NCBI RefSeq assembly: GCF_023498005.1
Contig: NZ_CP097289.1
Location: forward strand, 930,001-994,000
DNA from: Streptomyces durmitorensis
GTDB taxonomy: Bacteria > Actinomycetota > Actinomycetes > Streptomycetales > Streptomycetaceae
DNA length: 64,000 bases
Direction: 5' to 3'
Positions 54,443-62,681 of this stretch are shown here, piece after piece (the stretch's first letter is position 1; the number at the start of each line of letters is the position of its first letter). The notes below the pieces were generated by a model. That model was given only the letters and a program-made list of their open reading frames with translations, was not told where the DNA came from and did no database searches. The translations under genes and the position numbers were made by a program.

Positions 54443-55431
54443 GAGGTCTCCTGGTTCTGGGCATCGGCGGCGGCCTGGAGGCGACGACCGGCTTCGAGGG
54501 CTTGCTGGACGCGCTGGTCTGAGGTGGCGGGGCGCTGGATGCCGGGCTGGAGGCGGACGACGTTGCTTCCCGCCGCGGCGGGAAGCTGCTGCTCGTGGCT
54601 CTCCGGCTCGAGGGACTTCCAGCCGCGGATCCACGCGGAAGCGCTGGCTGGAAGGCCCTTCTGCTGGGCGCTGTTGGCCGCGTAGATGGCCATGGCTTCG
54701 ACGCCGACGCGTTCCATGGCTTGGCGTGCGATCTCGATCTGTGAGGCCTGGAGGTCCCAGCCGACGCCGCGGATCCCTGCGGAGGCGACGGCGGTCTTCA
54801 GCTCGGCGAGCGTGTCGTAGCTGCGGTGGGCGTCCGGCTCGCACGCCTGCCCTGCAGCAGCACCAGTAGTTCCGTAGGAACTACTGGGGTAAGGAGCGGC
54901 AGCGGCATGGATACCCGTGACGGAAGTGTCACGCCGTGACTCATTGCTCTGACCTGCACTGGAGTCTGAACTTTGAGATTTTTCCAGTGCAATTTCACTG
55001 TTTTTCGAAGAACTTTCATCGCGCAATCTCTTCGATTCGTCGGCGTTTTTGCCTCCGTTCTGGTCTCCGCGGCCCTCCTCGCGGTGCTTCGCCTGGCGGT
55101 CGCGCGCCTTCTTCTTCTCCGCTTCGTGGCGGGCTCGGGAGGTGTTGCGGCCGTCGTCGAGGAAGTCGTGGAAGACGTAGTCGCCGGGGGCCGGGTCGGG
55201 GCATCCGTGGGGACAGTTGTGAGCGTGCTCGTGCCACAGGCCGGCCTTGACGAGCTTGGCCGCCTGGGGCTTGCTGCCGTACAGCCCGGCGACTACGCCG
55301 GGAATGATGCCGTCGGTCAAGTGCTGGGCGGCGTAGGCGCCGCAGCGCAGCCAGAGCCCGATCGCGGCGTTCCCGGCTTTGATCAGCTTCGGGTGGGAGT
55401 GGGCCTTGTCGTCGATCCTGAACCAGGGCAT
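54439..55431 (-). CDS. Replication initiator-like protein, 330 aa
   Basis: MPWFRIDDKAHSHPKLIKAG, AIGLWLRCGAYAAQHLTDGI is the well-known N-terminal start of actinophage replication/HTH proteins. Then CPHGCPDP, a charged helix (EAEKKKARDRQAKHREEGRG), a Ser/Asn-rich disordered linker at about residues 130-190, and a C-terminal helical domain (ASQIEIARQAMERVGVEAMA). In lambda-like systems the origin lies inside the initiator gene; the linker DNA here has origin-like features. Confidence 0.78.
   Translation of the reverse strand: MPWFRIDDKAHSHPKLIKAGNAAIGLWLRCGAYAAQHLTDGIIPGVVAGLYGSKPQAAKLVKAGLWHEHAHNCPHGCPDPAPGDYVFHDFLDDGRNTSRARHEAEKKKARDRQAKHREEGRGDQNGGKNADESKRLRDESSSKNSEIALEKSQSSDSSAGQSNESRRDTSVTGIHAAAAPYPSSSYGTTGAAAGQACEPDAHRSYDTLAELKTAVASAGIRGVGWDLQASQIEIARQAMERVGVEAMAIYAANSAQQKGLPASASAWIRGWKSLEPESHEQQLPAAAGSNVVRLQPGIQRPATSDQRVQQALEAGRRLQAAADAQNQETS
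54863..55080. other. Candidate origin of replication inside the initiator gene
   Basis: An 11-bp perfect palindrome with a 3-nt spacer (CCAGTAGTTCC/GGAACTACTGG at 54863-54887), GTGAC-type repeats near 54917-54940, a 9-bp inverted repeat TGCACTGGA/TCCAGTGCA at 54955-54991, and a conspicuously A+T-rich stretch 54960-55075 with several T-runs. It lies in the linker-coding part of the initiator gene. Layout recalls the lambda origin within gene O. Confidence 0.5.
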
Positions 55432-55462
55432 CAGTACTCCCCTGGGATCTCTCGGCAGGTCT

Positions 55463-56785
55463 TCACTTGGCGTCCCCCAGCGGCTGAGCTGCGATCTCCA
55501 GGGCGGAGAGATGCCGGGACAGGCAAGTGGTCAGGTCGGTGTCTCCGTAAGCCCCGGCGGCCACGGCGGCGGCGAGAGCGTCGTTGAGGTAGAAGTTCGC
55601 GTCGGCGACAATGCGGTTGTAGTGGCCGAGGAAGGCGCTCCGCTCCTCGGCCTCGGGCCACCGGTTCGTGCCCGCCCGGAAGCTGCGCGTCCACAGGTCC
55701 ACGGTTCGCTGGCGGAAGGCGTCGGTGCCGGTGTGCTCGATCTCGTTCGCTCGCAGGCCGTGGTGTAGCTCCGTCGAGTGATGAAAGCCCGCCAAGATGG
55801 CTGTGCGCCGGATGCGGTCCAGCGAGACCCCGCCGTCTGCCAGCTCGTCAACCTGGCTCTTGATGACATTGAGGAGGAAGGAATCGGGTGGCTGCACGCG
55901 TGGGGATGCTCCATCGAGATCCATCCATGCGTCGCACCAGTCGATGGCGATGTCCGCACGCCGTTGATCGGCTTCGGCGTTCAGCGCTTCTTGGATGTCA
56001 GCCAGGCCTACGCTCGCGCCATGGATGGCTGCATTGATCAGCTCCTGGGGATCGAGGTAGCCGCCGCCGGCTTCCAGGCGGATGACGCTCTCCTGGAAGT
56101 TGGCGCGCTCTGATTCGGTCGGTGGCCGCTCGAGGTCAGTCGTCCATTCGCGGTGCCACAGTTCGACGACGGCCTGGCCTACGGCACTCATGGGGCCGAC
56201 GGTCGACTCGGCGGGCGGGGACGCTATCGCTCGGGCGCGGTCCTGGAGTTCGTTGACCATGCGCCAGGCGATGCCGCAGGCGTAGCGGAAGGTGTTGTCG
56301 ACCTTGACCGTGGGGTTGGTCATGGCCTTCTCGATGATGTCGGGCCATACCTCCTGGGGGAGGCTGGCCTCGTAGAAGGCGTCGAGGCTTCCCTTCCATC
56401 CGTCGAGGAGTTCGACGCGCTCGGTCTTCCATCCGCTCTCGCGAGTCCAGCTCTCCCACTCCGACTTGAAGGCTTCGCGGTAGGCGATCTTCGGACTCTG
56501 CTTGTCCCTTAGGTCGCTGGCGGCTTGCTTCATGGCCTCGGCCCACCGGAGCGCGTCGTCGCTCACGGCCGCCACATGGTGTGCGTCCGGGCTGGCGCTG
56601 CTCTTGCCGCTGTTGCACGGCTCGCAGCTGGTCACCAGGTTGTCGGGGGTGTCGGCGCCTCCAAGCGCGACGGGCGTGACGTGATCGACGCGCAGCGGGA
56701 CGTCGGGGGCGGACGCGCCGCAGTAGCGGCAGGTGTGCGAGTCCCGGCGGAGGATTTCGTACCGGAGGCGTTTGGAGACGGCCAT
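55463..56785 (-). CDS. HNH endonuclease-domain protein, 440 aa
   Basis: ATG at 56785 with GAGGGACAA upstream. Residues 1-65 form an HNH domain: CRYCGASAPDVPLRVDHVTPVALGG then CEPCNSGKSS (Cys19/22, Asp34-His35, Cys54/57). The remaining 370 residues are mainly helical with no family I recognise (for example EWTTDLERPPTESERANFQE). The large C-terminal part and place beside replication genes suggest a DNA-metabolism function rather than a simple homing nuclease. Confidence 0.8.
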   Translation of the reverse strand: MAVSKRLRYEILRRDSHTCRYCGASAPDVPLRVDHVTPVALGGADTPDNLVTSCEPCNSGKSSASPDAHHVAAVSDDALRWAEAMKQAASDLRDKQSPKIAYREAFKSEWESWTRESGWKTERVELLDGWKGSLDAFYEASLPQEVWPDIIEKAMTNPTVKVDNTFRYACGIAWRMVNELQDRARAIASPPAESTVGPMSAVGQAVVELWHREWTTDLERPPTESERANFQESVIRLEAGGGYLDPQELINAAIHGASVGLADIQEALNAEADQRRADIAIDWCDAWMDLDGASPRVQPPDSFLLNVIKSQVDELADGGVSLDRIRRTAILAGFHHSTELHHGLRANEIEHTGTDAFRQRTVDLWTRSFRAGTNRWPEAEERSAFLGHYNRIVADANFYLNDALAAAVAAGAYGDTDLTTCLSRHLSALEIAAQPLGDAK

Positions 56786-56876
56786 TTGTCCCTCGATCTG
56801 AAAGAGCGATTGCTTTGGTGCCGCTGGAATTGAGCGTGCGATTTCGGCAGCAGATTTGGCCCGGAGGTTCCCGTCT

Positions 56877-56916
56877 TCATGTACATCATAGCGGTGAACG
56901 CGCTCATGTACATCAT
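56877..56916 (+). promoter_or_regulatory. Two TCATGTACATCAT operators upstream of the antitoxin gene
   Basis: TCATGTACATCAT at 56877-56889 and 56904-56916, 27 bp apart centre to centre, each built on ATGTACAT. They end 23 bp before the Phd-type ATG, where Phd/YefM antitoxins bind to autoregulate. The segment is A+T-rich and probably carries the promoter. Confidence 0.75.
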
Positions 56917-56938
56917 GATCGTGAGGTACACTCCGGAC

Positions 56939-57205
56939 ATGAGCGCGGTGAAGAAGGAGAACCAGGAGAAGATCGCGGAGTTCCGCAACTCGCTCGCAGA
57001 CGCGATCGAGAAGGCCCGCTACTTCGACGAGACGACCGTCCTGACGTCCCGCGGGAAGCGCGTCGCCGTCCTGGTCGGCATGGACTTCTACGAGCGCGCC
57101 CAGGAAGCGCTCGGAGAGCAGCGCGTCCTCGAGGTGGACGACGTCGAGCCCTCGAAGCGCAAGGTCGTCGTGCGCCGCAAGCCGGCCGCCAAGTCCGACG
57201 ACTGA
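56939..57205 (+). CDS. Phd/YefM-type antitoxin-like protein, 88 aa
   Basis: ATG at 56939. Typical Phd/YefM N-terminal fold: MSAVKKENQEKIAEFRNSLA then YFDETTVLTSRGKRVAVLVG and MDFYERAQEAL. The C-terminus is basic and Val/Lys-rich (KRKVVVRRKPAAKSDD) instead of a toxin-binding helix. No toxin gene is adjacent: upstream is the divergent HNH gene, downstream a terminator then methyltransferase. It may act as a solitary repressor or an anti-toxin decoy against a host toxin. Confidence 0.85.
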   Translation: MSAVKKENQEKIAEFRNSLADAIEKARYFDETTVLTSRGKRVAVLVGMDFYERAQEALGEQRVLEVDDVEPSKRKVVVRRKPAAKSDD

Positions 57206-57229
57206 TCGCATCTCCCCTCCTCTCCTCCC

Positions 57230-57253
57230 AGCCCCGCCGTGTGCGGGGCTTTT
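57230..57253 (+). terminator. Rho-independent terminator after the antitoxin gene
   Basis: AGCCCCGC and GCGGGGCT form an 8-bp stem with a 5-nt loop, followed by TTTTGT. Ends the single-gene antitoxin unit. Confidence 0.88.
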
Positions 57254-57304
57254 GTCGTGCGGTCTGCGGTCACGGCCGGCGCTACGGCCCGGCGCGGGGG
57301 CGGG

Positions 57305-58369
57305 TCATGCGGCGGCCTCGGCGTCTGGCTGAGGTCGGGCGATGCCGAGCGCGCTGGCGATGACGTGTTCGGCGAGGAGGCAGGGGACGGCGTTGCCGAT
57401 CTGTTCCAGCTGCTTGGTGCGGCTTCCCTGCCACGGATGATCGGGCGGGAAGGTCTGGAGGGCCGCGGCGTCCTGGACGGAGAGGCGGATGGTGTCCCGC
57501 CGCCCCCCGCGGTAGGCGGGCAAATCGGCGGCGTCGACGATGCGCTGGCAGTTGATCCAACGGCCTGCGTCGCGTTCGCCGTAGAGGGTGGCGCGTGCGC
57601 CAGAGCCTCCGACGCAGGACGGGTCGGGGCCGCCGGCTGCGGTTCCGACTGCGACGGTGAGCGCGGGCCGGTGCGTCATGCCCCACCCGATCGCGTCAGC
57701 CATGGAGACCCAGGGCTGGAGCCCGAACGCGCCCTGCCTATCGGCGCCTTTGCGGTACTTCTCGTGGGTCGGCTGCGGGAGCCGTGCCTGACCGTTCAGG
57801 GTGGCGGCGAGGAACGCGCGGATGCGGGTCTGCGGTACGCCGTACTCCTCGGCGGACAGCCGCCCGGTGGTGACGCTGTAGCCCTCGGCGCGCAGGATCG
57901 GAGCGAACGCCTCCCATACGGGGAGCACGGTGGATACCTGTTCCAGGCAGATGGTCCGGTAGGACTGTCCTGCGTCCTTCGCTTCCAGAGCCCAGCGCAG
58001 CGGTTCCAGGACGAGCCCGGTGCGCTCATCGTCGAAGCCCTTCAAGGCCAGCGCGATGCTCTGCCTGGCCGCCAGCGTCTGCGCCAGGTCCAGGACGGTG
58101 TCGAGGGCTTTGCGTCCGCTCCCCTTCCCGCCGACCGAGTACGGCTGGCAGGGCGGGGAGCCGATGAGGTCGGTGGAGTCGGGGAAGTCAGCGGGTCCGT
58201 AGTCGCGGACGTCGCCTTCTACGGTCCCCAGCCCCGCGGCGCGGCGGGTCTCGCATGCGGCGTGGTCGCGTTCGATTCCGGTGACGTTCAGGCCGAGCCG
58301 GGTAGCCCCAACGTCCCATCCGCCTGGTCCGGCGAAGAGGTCGACGATTTCACTGGCGCTGCGCATCAT
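57305..58369 (-). CDS. C5-cytosine DNA methyltransferase, 354 aa
   Basis: Motif I IVDLFAGPGGWDVGA, catalytic motif IV GSPPCQPYSVGG (Cys74), motif VI-like ENV region replaced by VLEPLRWALE, motif VIII GVPQTRIRAFLA, and motif X GNAVPCLLAEHV. It methylates cytosine C5 at an unknown site. The start overlaps the stop of the second C5 methyltransferase. The two genes look like distant duplicates with different target-recognition regions. Likely protects phage DNA from restriction. Confidence 0.93.
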   Translation of the reverse strand: MMRSASEIVDLFAGPGGWDVGATRLGLNVTGIERDHAACETRRAAGLGTVEGDVRDYGPADFPDSTDLIGSPPCQPYSVGGKGSGRKALDTVLDLAQTLAARQSIALALKGFDDERTGLVLEPLRWALEAKDAGQSYRTICLEQVSTVLPVWEAFAPILRAEGYSVTTGRLSAEEYGVPQTRIRAFLAATLNGQARLPQPTHEKYRKGADRQGAFGLQPWVSMADAIGWGMTHRPALTVAVGTAAGGPDPSCVGGSGARATLYGERDAGRWINCQRIVDAADLPAYRGGRRDTIRLSVQDAAALQTFPPDHPWQGSRTKQLEQIGNAVPCLLAEHVIASALGIARPQPDAEAAA

Positions 58370-59730
58370 GCCGCCCTCCGCGCTTCCTGGAACAGCACGC
58401 CCATGGCAGCCGCGACGATGTGGGCGGCCAGCAGCGGCGGTACGGCGTTGCCCACCTGTTCGAACTGCTTCGTTCGCGTTCCCTGCCACGGGTAGTCGGC
58501 GGGGAACGACTGGAGGATGGCCGCTTCCGGGATGGTGATGCGCACGGTGTCGGCGCTGGCGAACTGCGACTCGCCCTGCGGAGATCGGTCACGATGGCCG
58601 GGAGGAGCGATCCGGTTCGTGGCGCACACAGTCGTCGCGGGCCGGTGGTTGATCCACTCGTACTCATTGCGGGCGTGCCCGAACGCGAGAGTTGCAGCCG
58701 GCTCATCCACCGTGCGTACTGTGGCGTTGGCGCGAGCGTTGTGCTTGAGAACCCACTGTCCGCCGGATTTGCTGGTCAGTGCGGGTGCGGTGTGCGGGTC
58801 AATCGTCTGCCTGCTGCCGTCCGGCTGCTGGTTCCGGTTGGTGTGCAAGATCCAGGAGCGGGCCTTCTCGGTGAGAGCCCAAGAGGGCTCATCGACAGGG
58901 AAGTTGTTGCCGCCGGGCGTCTTGCGGTCGCCGCGGGTGTTGACCAGGTCGGCTGCATCCAGGCCCAGCGCCTGTGCCATGGAGACCCAAGGCAGCAGGC
59001 ATTCACCGAACAGGTCGTATGCCGGGTCTTTGTCATGGGTGGCGTCCGGTGCGGCAATTCGGCGGACCCGCGACGCGATAAGCACGGCGCGCTTCCGCGT
59101 CTGGGGCACGCCGTAATTGGCAGCGTTGAGGACACCGGTCCACACGTTCCAGCCGAGACGGCGCAGTTCCTCGGCGTGCACCTTCCATAGTGGGAGGACC
59201 CCGGGAACCTGCTCGAAGACGGCCCACTCCATAGGTATGCCGCCGCCGGGGTCACCGGTGATCAGTGCGTGCAAATAGCGGGCGGGTTCGAGAACGAGGA
59301 CCGTGGCGAACGCGTCTTCGCGGGCTGCGGTCTCCACCTTGTCCTGCGTCCAAGGTGCACGCCGTTTGGCGTTGGCGGTCTCCTGCTCGGCGAGCGCGGC
59401 CGGGTAGATTTTGTCGCGGAGTTCCTGGCGGCAGTCGTCGCCGCGGAACATCCGCCTGATGCCGTCGGCGAGCAGGCCCATGACCTTCAGCCCGAACTGC
59501 TTGCCTGCGGCTGAGAACTTGGTGCAGGGCGGGGAGAATATGGCGCCCTGCACGCGGCCGATGATCGGCGCTAGCGCGAAGCAGGACACGTCGACGCGGA
59601 TAGTGGTGTGCCCTGCGGCGGCCCTGGTCTTACAAGCCGCCTCATCCCACTCCAGGCCGACATCTGCCAGGCCAAGCATGCGGAGACCTTGAGACCATCC
59701 ACCGGGGCCAGCGAAGAGGTCGAGGATCAT
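58366..59730 (-). CDS. C5-cytosine DNA methyltransferase-like protein with PCT motif, 454 aa
   Basis: Motif I ILDLFAGPGGWSQGL, motif IV FSPPCTKFSAAG (Cys69, with Thr replacing the usual Gln of PCQ), motif VIII GVPQTRKRAVLI, motif X GNAVPPLLAAHI. About 100 residues longer than its neighbour, mostly in the segment after motif IV (RDKIYPAALAEQETANAKRR) and the target-recognition region. The catalytic Cys is kept, so probably active. Overlaps the next gene (ATGA). Confidence 0.9.
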   Translation of the reverse strand: MILDLFAGPGGWSQGLRMLGLADVGLEWDEAACKTRAAAGHTTIRVDVSCFALAPIIGRVQGAIFSPPCTKFSAAGKQFGLKVMGLLADGIRRMFRGDDCRQELRDKIYPAALAEQETANAKRRAPWTQDKVETAAREDAFATVLVLEPARYLHALITGDPGGGIPMEWAVFEQVPGVLPLWKVHAEELRRLGWNVWTGVLNAANYGVPQTRKRAVLIASRVRRIAAPDATHDKDPAYDLFGECLLPWVSMAQALGLDAADLVNTRGDRKTPGGNNFPVDEPSWALTEKARSWILHTNRNQQPDGSRQTIDPHTAPALTSKSGGQWVLKHNARANATVRTVDEPAATLAFGHARNEYEWINHRPATTVCATNRIAPPGHRDRSPQGESQFASADTVRITIPEAAILQSFPADYPWQGTRTKQFEQVGNAVPPLLAAHIVAAAMGVLFQEARRAA

Positions 59731-60524
59731 GCGGCCACCGCCTTCGCGACGCGGCCACGGATGCGGACGACAGTCCGCTGGTGGCAGCCGAGTTGCAGTG
59801 CGATCTCGGAGGCGGACTTGCGCTGCGCGGTGAGCTCGGCGACGCGGGCCGGGTCGGCGTACACCTTGCGCTTAGCGCCAGCCTTGGCCTCGCTGCACCA
59901 GCCCGATTCCGGCTCGCAGGCCGGGTCGTCGATGTCGTCCCAGGCGAGCGGGCCGTACCAGCCGCGGGTGTGGGCCACGCTGGCGACCTGCTTCTTTCCT
60001 GCCACAGTGGCGAGTTGGCGGTAGACCCGCTTGATCTCGGTGGCTTCTTCGGCGCGAACCCTGGTGACGATCCCGTTGGTGATGGCCTTGATCCGGTCGG
60101 GCGAGCAGCCCAGTTCCAGGGCGAGGCGCGTTCGGCTGTGTCCCAGGACGCGAAGGGCCTGCAGACGCCGTCGGCTTCCTGCGGCTTCCACGTGCTTGCG
60201 GTCCGGCGGCGGGGGGCCGATGTGGATAGCCAGAATGGCTGCGGCGCGCCAGTTGGCGATGCTGGTCTGCGCCCCGGTGTAGATCTTGTGGATCGAGGCG
60301 GAGGCGACACCGCTCGCCTGCCCGATCTGGACCTGCGTCCAGTTCGCGAGCATCAGGCGCTCGATGTGAACACGGGTCTGCGTCGCATCGCGGAGGCGGC
60401 GTCGGCCTTGGTTGTACTCCAGGCTGAGCTGCTTCTTGTACCGGTAGTTCTCCCGCTCGCACCCGTCGCTGCGGCATCCGCGCAGATAGCAGGCCCGGCT
60501 CGGGATGTGGTCGGCGGTGGTCAT
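59727..60524 (-). CDS. HTH-containing DNA-binding protein, 265 aa
   Basis: At least three helix-turn-helix-like segments: WTQVQIGQASGVASASIHKI near residue 62, LGHSRTRLALELGCSPDRIK near 125, and KSASEIALQLGCHQRTVVRI near the end. The N-terminus CYLRGCRSDGCERENYRYKK is a Cys-rich patch known from actinophage proteins. It precedes the methyltransferase genes in the transcript and may regulate early genes. Confidence 0.82.
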   Translation of the reverse strand: MTTADHIPSRACYLRGCRSDGCERENYRYKKQLSLEYNQGRRRLRDATQTRVHIERLMLANWTQVQIGQASGVASASIHKIYTGAQTSIANWRAAAILAIHIGPPPPDRKHVEAAGSRRRLQALRVLGHSRTRLALELGCSPDRIKAITNGIVTRVRAEEATEIKRVYRQLATVAGKKQVASVAHTRGWYGPLAWDDIDDPACEPESGWCSEAKAGAKRKVYADPARVAELTAQRKSASEIALQLGCHQRTVVRIRGRVAKAVAA

Positions 60525-60736
60525 GACTGCTCCTCCTTCCGCTGCTGGATGTCGGCGATGGTCTGGTTGGCGCGGGTGTATGAGGCGCCGATCCGGTCGA
60601 AGGCGAGGCGGCCGAGGGAGATCACGACCCAGGCGGCGAAGCCGAGGACGATGACGACGGCGATGCCCATGACCCAGGCGAGGGCGTTGGCGATGGCGGT
60701 GTAGGTGGCGATCAGTTCGAGCGCGTCTTCCTTCAC
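60521..60736 (-). CDS. Single-TM protein, 71 aa
   Basis: GTG at 60736 with AGGAGG upstream. Helix ALAWVMGIAVVIVLGFAAWVVISL between an N-terminal polar part and a basic-acidic C-terminus. Coupled to both neighbours. Unknown. Confidence 0.7.
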   Translation of the reverse strand: MKEDALELIATYTAIANALAWVMGIAVVIVLGFAAWVVISLGRLAFDRIGASYTRANQTIADIQQRKEEQS

Positions 60737-60819
60737 GTCCGCCTCCTGAGCGCGAAGACGATCGCGGTCACGGATGCGGCGATACCGAGGGCGCCGACGG
60801 TGAGGGCGAGGGTGCACAT
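60733..60819 (-). CDS. Single-TM micro-protein, 28 aa
   Basis: MCTLALTVGALGIAASVTAI then VFALRRRT. Start shares one base with the Dam-like stop (TGATG) and stop overlaps the next GTG (GTGA). Strong coupling supports it. Confidence 0.58.
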   Translation of the reverse strand: MCTLALTVGALGIAASVTAIVFALRRRT

Positions 60820-61640
60820 CACGCGGTCACCTCGTCGAAGAGGTCGTACTGTCCGGCGAGGACACGGTTGGACCAGAGGACTTCGGTGCGGTCCTTGTCG
60901 GTCTTCGCGTTGCCGGTCATGGTCGACTGCTCGTAGTGGTGCCAGCCGTCGTACAGCTCGAGGTACAGGGGCGAGTGGTAGCCGGAGAGGACGACGGTGG
61001 CTTTGCAGTCGGCGAGCGCGGCCGCGAGCTCACGGTGCTCAAGCTCGGTCTTCATCTCGCAGCGGTAGTTGTTGCCCCACCCGCGGGTGGTTCCGAGGTA
61101 GGGCGGGTCGACGTACAGCAGCACTCTTTGCTGCTTGCCGTACTTGGCGATCAGGTCGAGGGCGGGAAGGTTCTCAAGCGACACGTCCCGCAAGCGTTCG
61201 GCTGCGGACGCGAGCCGGGTGACGTAGGCCTCGAGGTAGCCGGGCATCGACGTGGCCGAGCCGGCGGGGTCGATGTAGTGGCGCCAGCCGGTGTTGCGGA
61301 GGGTGCCGGAGCGTCCTTGGGCGAGGCGGCACCAGATTCGGCGGGCCAGCTCGAGGTCGGTGTCGGCGGGCTGCCAGGTGGCGGTGAGCTCGGTGCGGGA
61401 GTGCGGGGTGAGCATGCAGGCGCGCAGCAGCTGCTCGGGCTGGTCACGCAGGACTCGCCAGAACGTCATCAGTTCGCCGTCGAGATCGTTGACGGTCTCC
61501 ATCGCGGCGCGCGGCTTAGCGAAGAGGACAGAGAGGCCGCCGCAGAACGGTTCGACATAGTGGTCGTGGTCGGGCAGAAGGGATGCGATCCAGGGGGCGA
61601 TGCGCTGCTTGCCGCCGAAGTACGGGACGGGGCTTTTCAT
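60819..61640 (-). CDS. Dam-type (D12 class) N6-adenine DNA methyltransferase, 273 aa
   Basis: N-terminal KSPVPYFGGKQRIAPWIASL holds the F-G-G-K SAM motif; DHYVEPFCGGLSVLFAK follows, and the catalytic DPPY is at residues 178-181 (LLYVDPPYLGTTRG). D12-class enzymes include Dam, T4 Dam and the P1 enzyme, most of which modify GATC. GATC is the expected target, not proven. A cluster of GATC sites lies beside terS in the same element. Confidence 0.9.
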   Translation of the reverse strand: MKSPVPYFGGKQRIAPWIASLLPDHDHYVEPFCGGLSVLFAKPRAAMETVNDLDGELMTFWRVLRDQPEQLLRACMLTPHSRTELTATWQPADTDLELARRIWCRLAQGRSGTLRNTGWRHYIDPAGSATSMPGYLEAYVTRLASAAERLRDVSLENLPALDLIAKYGKQQRVLLYVDPPYLGTTRGWGNNYRCEMKTELEHRELAAALADCKATVVLSGYHSPLYLELYDGWHHYEQSTMTGNAKTDKDRTEVLWSNRVLAGQYDLFDEVTA

Positions 61641-61981
61641 GCGGCCCTCCTTGCAGCGGCGGTGCCTTTCCAGGTGCGGACTCCGCTGTGGTGGGCGGTG
61701 GGCCGGTCGCTGCAGGCCCAGCCGGCGGTGCGGACGTAGCCCTCGTCCTTCAGGAGCGTCATCAGGCGTCCCCAGTGGGCTTGCGGGTTCGGCGGCGACG
61801 ACAGGTCGTGGACGTCGGCGATCTCGTAGCAGGTGAAGGTGCGGCCGGTTGCGGCGGCGGCTATGAACTTGGGCCACACTTCGGCGAGCCACGTCTCGTA
61901 GTCCTCCGCCTGCCGCTGTATGCGGGTCTTGGTCGGGGCCGGGACGCTGCCGTCCAGGGCAGGCTGCACGGGCGCGGTCAT
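61637..61981 (-). CDS. Hypothetical protein, 114 aa
   Basis: ATG at 61981 overlaps the ASCH stop. MTAPVQPALDGSVPAPTKTR, TCYEIADVHDLSSPPNPQAHWGRLM then DEGYVRTAGWACSDRPTAHHSGVRTW reads like a winged-helix-type domain common in phages. May regulate or assist the methyltransferase; unknown. Confidence 0.72.
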   Translation of the reverse strand: MTAPVQPALDGSVPAPTKTRIQRQAEDYETWLAEVWPKFIAAAATGRTFTCYEIADVHDLSSPPNPQAHWGRLMTLLKDEGYVRTAGWACSDRPTAHHSGVRTWKGTAAARRAA

Positions 61982-62379
61982 GACGCGTCCTCCTCGACCT
62001 GGTCGAGGGCGGCGTGGATGATGGCGGGTGCCGGGGTCCAGAGCTGCAACCGCCCCTTGGTGAGCACCGGCTCGGGCAGGGCGTAGACGCCTGCGAGCTG
62101 CCAGTGGTAGACGTCCGGTTCGCCCCACGGGGTACAGCAGCCGTCCGCGAAGTGGATGTCGGCGAGTTCGGCGGTCGCGATGATCGCGGCGCGGTAGTCG
62201 GGCCAGTCGGCGCGCGCTGTGTTCTGTCCGGCGGGGAGGATCGCGTGACGGTCCTCGCTGACGGCGGCGTGGATGAGGAGCGGTCCGCGGTAGCGCGTGG
62301 TCCAGGTGCGGTTCTCGGTGCGCTTCGCGCCGTGGGCGATCGCGTCCGCCCAGGGCTGTTTGACGGTCAGTGCCTTCAT
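61978..62379 (-). CDS. ASCH-domain protein, 133 aa
   Basis: MKALTVKQPWADAIAHGAKR then ENRTWTTRYRGPLLIHAAVS is the ASCH start (L-T-V-K-Q-P-W-A...K-R-x-E-N-R-T-W). YHWQLAGVYALPEPVLTKGR completes the small beta barrel. ASCH domains bind RNA or modified nucleosides; some are nucleases or amidohydrolases. Frequent in phages. Confidence 0.9.
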   Translation of the reverse strand: MKALTVKQPWADAIAHGAKRTENRTWTTRYRGPLLIHAAVSEDRHAILPAGQNTARADWPDYRAAIIATAELADIHFADGCCTPWGEPDVYHWQLAGVYALPEPVLTKGRLQLWTPAPAIIHAALDQVEEDAS

Positions 62380-62681
62380 CGTGAGCCCTCCTCGGAGATG
62401 GCCTGCTGCTGGATGTCGAAGAGCGGCTCGTGGGTGAGCTCGATCTCGATGCGCTCGACCGCGGTCTCGGTGGCGGCCTTTGCGTCGTCGGGGCAGAGGA
62501 GGCGGCCGGACACGATCCAGCCCTGCTCGGCGATCTCCCGGCGGAGGCCTGCGCTCATCTCGGGGGCGTCGAGCTGCAGTTCGTAGTGCCTGTCGGCGTC
62601 GTAGTCGTAGAACTGGACGGTCTGCGTGCAGCCGCGGGCGTCGCATGCGACGACGTACACGGTGATCGGGCGGAAGGTCAT
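62376..62681 (-). CDS. Hypothetical protein, 101 aa
   Basis: MTFRPITVYVVACDARGCTQ then YDADRHYELQLDAPEMSAGL and WIVSGRLLCPDDAK. Beta-rich with a Cys pair. The start overlaps the next gene upstream. Unknown. Confidence 0.75.
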   Translation of the reverse strand: MTFRPITVYVVACDARGCTQTVQFYDYDADRHYELQLDAPEMSAGLRREIAEQGWIVSGRLLCPDDAKAATETAVERIEIELTHEPLFDIQQQAISEEGSR

